Assembly: GCA_020638995.1 (NCBI GenBank)
Contig: JACKHM010000001.1
Coordinates: 186,001-250,000, forward strand
DNA from: Planctomycetaceae bacterium
GTDB taxonomy: Bacteria > Planctomycetota > Planctomycetia > Pirellulales > Pirellulaceae
Direction: 5' to 3'
Length of the DNA stretch: 64,000 nucleotides
Shown here: positions 25,936-32,617 of the stretch, in pieces
Layout of the letters: every line of letters begins with the position of its first letter
Position numbering within the stretch: position 1 is the first letter of the stretch
Notes under the pieces: generated by a model
The model's database searches: none
The model's input: the letters and a program-made list of their open reading frames with translations, nothing else
What the model was told of the DNA's origin: nothing
Made by a program: the position numbers and the translations under genes

Positions 25936-26484
25936 ATGAAGATGCTCAAAGTACTCAGGGGTTTGGCCGTGACGGCTGCCACGTTCGGCATACTCATCCC
26001 CATTCCAACCATCGTCAATGCAACCGAAATCGGTGCGGCCAGCCGGCAAGGCGAAGTCGTGCGTGACTTGGCACTAGGTGCCGGAGGAGTCATCCGGGGA
26101 CAAGTCGTCAACAAAGACGGGCTCCCGGATCGGGGCGCTGACGTTTCCGTAATTCGCAATGGCGAGACAGTCACGACCGTGAAAACCGATGATCAGGGGT
26201 CGTTCGCCATCGCCGGGATCTCTGGCGGTGTCTACGCAATCAGTTCAGGGAAAGCCACTGGCGTCGTTCGCGCCTGGTCGCACGAGACCGCGCCCCCGGC
26301 AGCTTCACAAGGCGTTCTGCTTGTCCCCAGTGACATCACAGTCCGCGGTCAAAGCTGCCTACACGACTGGCTACATCACCACAATCATACTGGCCTGACG
26401 CTTGGACAGGTTGGATTGGGAGGACTGCTAGTACTGGGACTAGTGGGAACGATCATCGCACTCACCTTGGACGACGCAAGCTAA
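25936..26484 (+). CDS. Exported TAPPAA-family protein 2
   Basis: This is 182 residues from ATG 25936. The open frame extends to 25867, but this start gives a clean signal peptide (GLAVTAATFGILIPIPTIVNA). It shares the family layout: VRDLALGAGGVIRGQV, regulatory-like beta-sandwich (TVKTDDQGSFAIAGISGGVYAI), VVRAWSHETAPPAA, LLVP, then a His-rich linker (HDWLHHHNH, unusual among the four), a hydrophobic helix and the C-terminus LDDAS. The His cluster could bind metal, but that is speculation. Gaps of about 200-440 bp between the paralogues suggest each may have its own control. Confidence 0.8.
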   Translation: MKMLKVLRGLAVTAATFGILIPIPTIVNATEIGAASRQGEVVRDLALGAGGVIRGQVVNKDGLPDRGADVSVIRNGETVTTVKTDDQGSFAIAGISGGVYAISSGKATGVVRAWSHETAPPAASQGVLLVPSDITVRGQSCLHDWLHHHNHTGLTLGQVGLGGLLVLGLVGTIIALTLDDAS

Positions 26485-26678
26485 ATTTCGACTGTTATGA
26501 TGAGGGAGCGGGTGGATTACACTTCCGCCCGGGGCGGCTTCCTCAACTCGCCATCTTCCCCAACCACACAAATACGCCTTCTATGTCAACTAAGCTGTAG
26601 TCGTGACGCAAAACAGTCCGATGATACCCAGGCAACGCTAAGAAACTGACGTGTCTCTTCAGTACAGGGTGACTCGAA
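26485..26678. other. Gap between TAPPAA genes 2 and 3
   Basis: A short GC-rich inverted repeat (CCGCCC/GGGCGG) lies near 26525-26537. AGGGTGA precedes the ATG at 26679. Nothing else is seen. Confidence 0.35.
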
Positions 26679-27176
26679 ATGAAACTGTTAAAATCACTGA
26701 ATACGCTAAGTGTGGTTCTGGCGTGTGCCGGGCTGCTTATTGGGCAGACTGCACAAGCGGCTAGCCCGCTCATTCGGGATGTTGCCTTGCAGCCCGGCGG
26801 TGTTCTGAACGGGCAAGTTCTGAACGAGCTAGCGGTGGCGCAGGGCCACGCCAAGATTGCGGTAGTACACAAAGGCAAGGCGCTAACCGTCACGGAGACG
26901 GATCGGGACGGTCAATTCGTTTTGACGGGGCTTGAGCCTGGTGTCTATGAGCTTCACCTTGCCGAAGGCGGAGGCGCTTATCGAGTATGGGCCCCACAGA
27001 CCGCACCGCCTGCCGCCGAGCAAGCTGTACTGCTTGTTGACGACAGTCGTGTTGTTCGTGGAGCGCACAACGGTGGTGGGCACTTTGGGTGGCTGGCAAA
27101 CCCTTGGGTTCTCGCGGCCCTGGTTGCACTCGGCATCGCCTTGCCACTAGCACTCGACAACGATAGCGCCAGCTAA
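26679..27176 (+). CDS. Exported TAPPAA-family protein 3
   Basis: This 165-residue protein has a signal peptide (LSVVLACAGLLIGQTAQA), IRDVALQPGGVLNGQV, a beta-sandwich (TETDRDGQFVLTGLEPGVYELHL), YRVWAPQTAPPAA, LLVD, VVRGAHNGGG, a C-terminal helix and the terminus DNDSAS. It is closest to protein 1 by motif (IRDVALQ, VVRGAH). A strong terminator follows at 27207-27235, so transcription of the first part of the operon may end or attenuate here. Confidence 0.8.
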   Translation: MKLLKSLNTLSVVLACAGLLIGQTAQAASPLIRDVALQPGGVLNGQVLNELAVAQGHAKIAVVHKGKALTVTETDRDGQFVLTGLEPGVYELHLAEGGGAYRVWAPQTAPPAAEQAVLLVDDSRVVRGAHNGGGHFGWLANPWVLAALVALGIALPLALDNDSAS

Positions 27177-27206
27177 TCGCACCCATCAAGTCCATCGAAG
27201 AGCTAC

Positions 27207-27235
27207 GGCCTTGCTTCACGGCAAGGCCTTTTTTT
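27207..27235 (+). terminator. Intrinsic terminator after TAPPAA gene 3
   Basis: Stem GGCCTTGC (27207-27214), loop TTCACG, GCAAGGCC (27221-27228), then seven T residues (27229-27235). This is a textbook rho-independent terminator. It implies that wza/wzc transcription needs read-through or another promoter downstream. Confidence 0.85.
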
Positions 27236-27407
27236 GTTCTTGTGGAAAATTATCAAATTTCTGCCAAAGATTCGAAGGGTTGCTCTTTTTCTAGATCACT
27301 GTATCCGCTACGATCCCGCCGCAAACATCACTGCAAAGACGTAAGTCCGTACTCATCGCAGCTCTTCCTGCTGCAAACGGACGCTGGCAACACGATGGAG
27401 CGGGTCA

Positions 27408-27947
27408 ATGAATCCAAAGCGACGTACATGTTGGGCAGTCTTCGCCCTCACCCTCATCACTACCGCCATTCCACCGGAAGCGGTATTGGCGCAAGAGCCT
27501 GTCAACCAGACGGATCTCGTTACGCGTCCTTCAAGTCCAATGCCAATTAGTGACATCGAACTAATGAGGGGCGGAGTTCTGTCCGGTCAAGTCTTAGATT
27601 CTGCCGGTCGCCCCATGTCCGACCAAACCGTTGTCGTCGTTCAGCCTAACCAGGAACCAATTGCAGCCCGATCCGATCACGAGGGCCGATTCCAAGCTAG
27701 TGGCCTGAACGCCGGATTGTGCGCTGTCCGGTACGGAGAATATGTCACTGCGTGCCGATGCTGGAACGCAAACACGGCGCCTCCCGCTGCGACAAACCAG
27801 CTACTCCTGACTCCGAGCAAGTCAATCCAACGTGGACAAAGGCCAATTGCAGACCTATTCACGGGCCCCGTGCTGATCGGTCTGATCATCGCGGCGGCCG
27901 TCGCCATCCCAATCGCCGTTCACAACTCGAAAAAGAGTGCGAGTTAA
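27408..27947 (+). CDS. Exported TAPPAA-family protein 4 (divergent member)
   Basis: This 179-residue protein has GGAGCGGG before ATG 27408. Signal peptide (VFALTLITTAIPPEAVLA), longer linker, ISDIELMRGGVLSGQV, beta-sandwich (ARSDHEGRFQASGLNAGLCAV), CRCWNANTAPPAA, LLLTP, hydrophobic helix, and C-terminus HNSKKSAS. The core motifs GGVLSGQV and TAPPAA and the terminal AS are kept. Two extra Cys residues replace conserved positions (CRCW for RVW), and the tail is basic, unlike the acidic tails of the other three. It sits after the terminator at 27207 and directly before wza. Confidence 0.78.
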   Translation: MNPKRRTCWAVFALTLITTAIPPEAVLAQEPVNQTDLVTRPSSPMPISDIELMRGGVLSGQVLDSAGRPMSDQTVVVVQPNQEPIAARSDHEGRFQASGLNAGLCAVRYGEYVTACRCWNANTAPPAATNQLLLTPSKSIQRGQRPIADLFTGPVLIGLIIAAAVAIPIAVHNSKKSAS

Positions 27948-28044
27948 GCCATCCCGGCCAACGCAGCACAGGAAACCACAACGCGACAAACTCCGCGCAA
28001 CCTTCGGACTTGGCATGAAATCGCATTTGGAACTACTGGTCGCC

Positions 28045-29139
28045 ATGAACTTTCGAAAGACCAAGCACCTGCCATTGGCATTGGTTGCTTGCTTGGCGCT
28101 CGGATGTAATCGTGCAAATCTTTACCAGGCCTCCAGCCTACCGGCGGATCTCGCGGCGCCCAGCTATACGTCGCTTCAAAATGTTGACCTCTCGCGATTG
28201 GCTCGGACGGTAAGTAATAGCCAAGTGCTTTATGCCGGGGACGAGGTAGAAGTCACGGTCGTGACCGGAATCGAAGAAAAGACACCGACTGCCTGGAGAG
28301 GTCGGATTTCCGAAGACGGAACACTCAATGTGCCTCTGATTGGCCCTGTTCATGTCGCTGGGTTGGAAGTCACCCAAGCGGAGCAGGTCGTCCGCCAAGA
28401 GAGCATTCGTCGTGGTAAATATGTGTCGCCAAATGTGACTCTCGTCCTGACAAAACGACGTACCAATAAAGTTGCCGTTCTTGGTGCTGTGAACAGTCCC
28501 CAAACCTACGAACTGCCTGCCACCAGCAGCGATCTTCTAACAGCCATCGTGCAAGCAGGCGGTCTCTCAAAGGACGCCGGCACGATCATCGAGGTGCGTC
28601 ATCCGCCTAGCCTCGTCGAAGTGCCACTCGCAGAGAACGAAACTGGGTACTCGACCGAGTTGGCTAGTATGCGAGGAAGGAGGCAAATGGTTCGCACCCC
28701 ACCGCGAACGGTTCACGTCGATTTAACCGAAGCCGCAAACTCCGATTTCGGTGACTACTCGCTGCCGGACGGGGCGACGGTGATGGTCATGAAGCGTCCC
28801 AAGCGATTCATTCATGTCCTGGGCGTTGTAAACAAACCAAGTCAATTTGAAGTGCCGGACGATCTTCCTGAACCAAGACTGCTGGATGCATTGGCACTGG
28901 CCGGTGGCTTGAAACTGCCTGTTGCGGATAAGGTGCATGTCATACGTCAATTGCCTGATCGTACAGACCCCATCGTCATTGAGGCCTCGTTTCGTGCAGC
29001 GAAGAGAGACCCGACTTCCAACATCGTGCTCACGAATGGTGATGTGGTAAGTGTCGAAGAAACACCAGCCACAATCGTTCTCGGGACTATACGCGACTTC
29101 ATAAGAGTCGGTACTTCTATACCATTGCCAGGAATTTAG
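28045..29139 (+). CDS. Wza-type polysaccharide export outer-membrane lipoprotein
   Basis: From ATG 28045 (364 residues) there is a lipoprotein signal: LALVACLALGC with lipidated Cys21. The frame is open to 27937; ATG 28015 is an alternative. The Poly_export domain follows (VLYAGDEVEVTVV, ISEDGTLNVPLIGPVHVAGLEVTQAE, KYVSPNVTLVL). Soluble-ligand-binding SLBB domains come next (KVAVLGAVNSPQTYELP, LLTAIVQAGGLSKDAG; RFIHVLGVVNKPSQFEVP, LLDALALAGGL). Wza proteins form the octameric outer-membrane channel for capsule or exopolysaccharide. The Wzc-type kinase starts 36 bp downstream, as expected for the export pair. Confidence 0.92.
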   Translation: MNFRKTKHLPLALVACLALGCNRANLYQASSLPADLAAPSYTSLQNVDLSRLARTVSNSQVLYAGDEVEVTVVTGIEEKTPTAWRGRISEDGTLNVPLIGPVHVAGLEVTQAEQVVRQESIRRGKYVSPNVTLVLTKRRTNKVAVLGAVNSPQTYELPATSSDLLTAIVQAGGLSKDAGTIIEVRHPPSLVEVPLAENETGYSTELASMRGRRQMVRTPPRTVHVDLTEAANSDFGDYSLPDGATVMVMKRPKRFIHVLGVVNKPSQFEVPDDLPEPRLLDALALAGGLKLPVADKVHVIRQLPDRTDPIVIEASFRAAKRDPTSNIVLTNGDVVSVEETPATIVLGTIRDFIRVGTSIPLPGI

Positions 29140-29174
29140 AACCTTCGTTACGTCGCAAAGCGTGACGCCGCAAC

Positions 29175-31520
29175 ATGAACCAATACCATGATTCGAGGCC
29201 TATGCCTCTTTCTGTAGACCAACCAGCTATGCATGAGCGAGAGGCCGGCGCGGCCGACGCCGTCCAAGCAGTACTGCGATTGTTTCGCGTCTTACGCCAC
29301 CGCAAAAAGTATGTTATCACCGCGGTCATCGTCGCGGGACTGCTTGGTGGTTGGCATTACTTGACGGCGGTTCGCATTTACGAGGCAAGCGCCTCCGTAT
29401 TGATCACGTTTACGGGAAGCGACGTATTCAATACATCAATGTCTTCGAACGGGAATCCCGATTCTCAAATTACAACCTACGAGCAACTGTTCGTTAGCGA
29501 CTTGGTTTTGGAGGGTGCGGCGAATCGGCTCCAGAGTCTGCCATCTGAGGCAAGAGTCGATTTTACCGCAGTTCCCAGAGACAAGTGGCGCCGGGTTCTG
29601 CAGAACAACCTTACTGCATCGACGATCCGCAGGACAAGTATCATCGCGCTTACCTACCGCTCAAAGTCTCCCGCTGCGGCGGAAGCAGCGGTCGGCGCTC
29701 TTGTCGATTCCTATCTCGAGTTCATGGAAAAAAATCATCAAGACGTTTCGGTAGAGATTGTTTCTATTCTGGAAAAGGAGCGACTCGCAAAGGAGGCTGA
29801 ACTCCGGTCGCAACAAGAGCGACTGCTTGAAGTAAAACGGCTGGCTCGTGACCTCGGGACTGGAGGCGAATCGAAAGTACTGCACCCGCTTGTGCAGCGA
29901 GTGGTGAGAATCAATGAAGAGTTATTGCAAGTACAAACTCATCGTCTCCAGAACGAAGCTTCGCTTACAGCATTGCGGTCAGCGGTTCAAAACGGGAGTG
30001 ACTTGCGGCAACATCTTATCAACCTCGAAGAGGTCGTAGGAAAAGACCTTGTGATGAGTGCCATTGGTATCACGCCAGAATCCGCGTCGCTGGCAAGCCA
30101 GATCGAGCGTCAAGCAATGCTCGACCGCGCGAAATTGGAAAAACTCCGCGAACATCTTGGACCTACACATCCAAATGTAATAGAGCTGCTGCGCAGCCTT
30201 GAGGGTGCCCGCCACCACAAGGAGCAATTTCAAATGCTAATCAACGGTCCGATCGTTGGAGAACGCGCACGCCAGTTGGGTCCGATGCTGATTACAATGG
30301 CTGATGAGAATTTGAGCAAAATTCGAACCCATGAAGCCGAGCTCGAATCGCAATATAAAAAGACCGAAGCGGAGGCGATGCAGCTAAACGGACAACTCGC
30401 AGAGCTGCAAATCGTCGAAAATGATGTTCACCGGCTTAGTGGACTGCATGATATGCTCTTGGATCGGATCGCGAACATCGACTTGAATCGTAAGGGTGAT
30501 GATGTCCGAGTCTCGATTGTGAGCGAACCGAAGGCAAATCCAAGCCCTGTATCTCCGCGTCTACGCGTCGTCGCACTGCTCTGTTTGTTTGGTGGATTCG
30601 GGGTGGGAGCCGCGATCGCATACGTGCTGGACGTGCTTGACGATCGTTTCCGCTCTCCAGACGAGCTGAAGGAGCAACTCGGGATTCCTGTCTTAGCAAT
30701 GGTACGGAAACTTACTTTATCCGGTGACGGCGGCGCCGATTCGTTGCAGGTGCATGTTGCCTCAAGCTCTGTTGAAAGCGAAGCCTTTCGAACTCTTAGA
30801 ACGACGCTCGCGTTTGCGGGGCAAGACTTACAACGAGTTGCAATAACAAGCTCCGAACCCAGTGACGGTAAGACGACTGTATTGGCAAATCTAGGTGCAT
30901 CCTATGCGCAGGCAGGAAAACGGACTCTCCTGATCGACTGCGACTTGCGTCGTCCCGGGTTAACGAAACTGTTCCAGCTTCGCGGTACAACCGGTGTCTC
31001 CAACATCCTAAGAGACCAGGGGGACGTCGCAGCAACCGCGACAACGTGTGTCCAGGCGACAGGTGTCGACGGACTTGAAATACTCGCTTGTGGTCCCAAA
31101 CCACCCAATCCTGCGGAGTTGCTCAGCAGTAACCGTTTCATGGACCTAGTTGCCTGGGCCGAAGTCAACTACGACCAAGTCTTGATCGATTGTCCACCGG
31201 TGATGGCGGCGAGCGACGCGGCAATCGTCGGGCGACTCGTCGACGGCATGGTGTTGGTCGTTCAACCTGAGAAGAATCACCGTCGGCTCGTACTCCGGGC
31301 TGCGGAGCATTTGCTCTCGATGCGAGTGAACTTGATTGGAACAATTGCCAATCGCGTTGGTGAAGACGCGGGCGGCTATGGATATGGTTACGGATACGGT
31401 TACGGGTACGGCTATGGTTACGGTGAAGGTTACGGCATGGACGACTCGGATGATGAGGAAGTCTCCGAAGACTCATTCGAACAATCTAGTGACCATGTGA
31501 CGCCTCGCCGTGCTGCATAG
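29175..31520 (+). CDS. Wzc-type polysaccharide co-polymerase / BY-kinase with Gly-Tyr repeat tail
   Basis: This is a 781-residue PCP-2a protein. TM1 lies near residues 46-66 and a Wzz-type periplasmic domain with long coiled-coil regions follows. TM2 near 462-488 is followed by DDRFRSPDELKEQLGIP. The cytoplasmic BY-kinase domain has Walker A SDGKTT (near 563; most homologues have GEGKST), Walker A' LLIDCDLRRP and Walker B VLIDCPP. Residues about 732-755 are almost pure alternating Gly-Tyr, the autophosphorylated tyrosine tail, ending in an acidic segment. It would control chain length and couple synthesis to the Wza channel. CpsB at 23354 is the probable phosphatase. A bidirectional terminator follows at 31560. 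Confidence 0.93.
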   Translation: MNQYHDSRPMPLSVDQPAMHEREAGAADAVQAVLRLFRVLRHRKKYVITAVIVAGLLGGWHYLTAVRIYEASASVLITFTGSDVFNTSMSSNGNPDSQITTYEQLFVSDLVLEGAANRLQSLPSEARVDFTAVPRDKWRRVLQNNLTASTIRRTSIIALTYRSKSPAAAEAAVGALVDSYLEFMEKNHQDVSVEIVSILEKERLAKEAELRSQQERLLEVKRLARDLGTGGESKVLHPLVQRVVRINEELLQVQTHRLQNEASLTALRSAVQNGSDLRQHLINLEEVVGKDLVMSAIGITPESASLASQIERQAMLDRAKLEKLREHLGPTHPNVIELLRSLEGARHHKEQFQMLINGPIVGERARQLGPMLITMADENLSKIRTHEAELESQYKKTEAEAMQLNGQLAELQIVENDVHRLSGLHDMLLDRIANIDLNRKGDDVRVSIVSEPKANPSPVSPRLRVVALLCLFGGFGVGAAIAYVLDVLDDRFRSPDELKEQLGIPVLAMVRKLTLSGDGGADSLQVHVASSSVESEAFRTLRTTLAFAGQDLQRVAITSSEPSDGKTTVLANLGASYAQAGKRTLLIDCDLRRPGLTKLFQLRGTTGVSNILRDQGDVAATATTCVQATGVDGLEILACGPKPPNPAELLSSNRFMDLVAWAEVNYDQVLIDCPPVMAASDAAIVGRLVDGMVLVVQPEKNHRRLVLRAAEHLLSMRVNLIGTIANRVGEDAGGYGYGYGYGYGYGYGYGEGYGMDDSDDEEVSEDSFEQSSDHVTPRRAA
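31371..31432 (+). repeat. Degenerate 6-bp tandem repeat coding for the Gly-Tyr tail
   Basis: About ten units of GGNTAY (Gly-Tyr codons) in tandem within wzc. The third positions vary, so the run is imperfect at DNA level but could still gain or lose units by slippage in frame. Confidence 0.8.
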
Positions 31521-31559
31521 GCACCCCACATCGCATGAAACGAGAACCTTCGAAACAAC

Positions 31560-31589
31560 AACGGCTCGTACCTATCGGTACGAGCCGTT
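31560..31589. terminator. Bidirectional terminator between convergent wzc and the small coiled-coil gene
   Basis: Perfect 13-bp stem AACGGCTCGTACC (31560-31572), loop TATC, complement 31577-31589. It lies between two convergent genes (stops at 31520 and 31617). The T-run is short on the plus side. Confidence 0.75.
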
Positions 31590-31616
31590 ATTTGCTCAAC
31601 CGCACAGAGGCGTAAT

Positions 31617-31991
31617 TCAGTTGCCGGCCTGCGCCGTATCAGGCTCCGGTTGCCGTTCACGCTCGCGAAGTTTGAGCACGTAAGCAATGATCTTTTTCTG
31701 CTCCTCATCAAGTATTGATTCGATCTCCTGGTCGCGTTTGGACTCGATTTGAGCAATCTGCTTCTTCAAGTCGTCCAGCTGCTTTTGGTAGGTGTCCTGA
31801 ATCGCATAGATTTTGGAACGCTGGGACTTTGTGACGACGACGGTGTAACCTGGAGGCAGCCTTCCCGCCTCATCATCGCCCACACGCGCAACAGGCGCGG
31901 CATCTTGCGCCATCGCTGTTGTGAACCAGATCGCCGATACAATTCCCACTGCGAAACCCACAACGACAACACTTCGCATCAACTTTTTCAT
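31617..31991 (-). CDS. Small secreted coiled-coil protein (hypothetical)
   Basis: From ATG 31991 the product is 124 residues, with AGGAG seven bases upstream. The open frame reaches 32048, but this start gives the best ribosome site and signal peptide (MRSVVVVGFAVGIVSAIWF..AMA). The mature part has a linker (GRLPPGYTVVVTKSQRSKIYAIQ) and a predicted amphipathic coiled coil of about 50 residues (YQKQLDDLKKQIAQIESKRDQ, EEQKKIIAYVLKLRERE). Similar small exported proteins are widespread and unassigned in planctomycetes (recollection). It is opposite in orientation to the export genes. It shares a divergent regulatory region with the polymerase-like gene at 32618. No function can be given. Confidence 0.75.
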   Translation of the reverse strand: MKKLMRSVVVVGFAVGIVSAIWFTTAMAQDAAPVARVGDDEAGRLPPGYTVVVTKSQRSKIYAIQDTYQKQLDDLKKQIAQIESKRDQEIESILDEEQKKIIAYVLKLRERERQPEPDTAQAGN

Positions 31992-32617
31992 CACAAATCT
32001 CCTGATAGAAACAACCTCGGTTCTGCCTCGTGCCACCTTAGATAACAACGCATTCCTTATCGCGTTGCGAAACGCTCAGTCGTAACAAACATCTATTCTG
32101 AGAAATTGCCGCTGAAGAACCTGCCAAGGTACCCCTCCAACTAGAGAATGAAGATCTTACGGTTCTCGAACCCCGTTTGCAAACAATTTTTCGGATTTTT
32201 ACGTACCCCCACGTACTCCTACCTTCATTCACGGGAGTCAACCGGAACTCATGCGTGTTGGGCAGCAAGTCCTCGGTCGAATGCCTAGCCGAGACGTACC
32301 CCTGTACCGTCGTGCTAGCGGCATAAAGTGATTGCTCTATGTCACTTGTGGCGATTTAACTACGATCCCACGATGCGTATTCCGACGACCGTCACCTTTT
32401 TCAGAGCTTGCATCCAATGCCCGGGTATTTGAGGAGCGTCGAAACACAGCTTAGCGCTCCGTCACCGCTCGGAATGAGTGTCATAGCTTAACTCATCACA
32501 GGGTCGACTGACATCATTGCCGGACAGGCCAAACAACTGCGTTGAGCAAGACCGTCAACTTAATGCGCAGCGCTCGAAGCCGACCACAAATCGATAGGAA
32601 CTACTGAAAGCATTGCC
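31992..32617. other. Divergent regulatory region with four copies of a 10-bp motif
   Basis: No gene. The consensus A(C/G)GTAC(C/T)CC(C/T) occurs at 32127, 32201, 32211 and 32294. The middle two form a direct repeat with a 10-bp period. CAACGC-N10-GCGTTG lies at 32046-32067, near the start of the small coiled-coil gene. I read it as a candidate regulator-binding region. Confidence 0.5.
32127..32303. promoter_or_regulatory. Cluster of ACGTACYCCY motifs
   Basis: Copies: AGGTACCCCT at 32127, ACGTACCCCC at 32201, ACGTACTCCT at 32211, ACGTACCCCT at 32294, all in the same orientation. The tandem pair has 10-bp helical spacing and is preceded by a T-run. Confidence 0.45.

Noticed and set aside
31371..31432. 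CRISPR-like or satellite array
   Set aside because: The hexamer periodicity is the in-frame Gly-Tyr codon run of wzc, without spacers.
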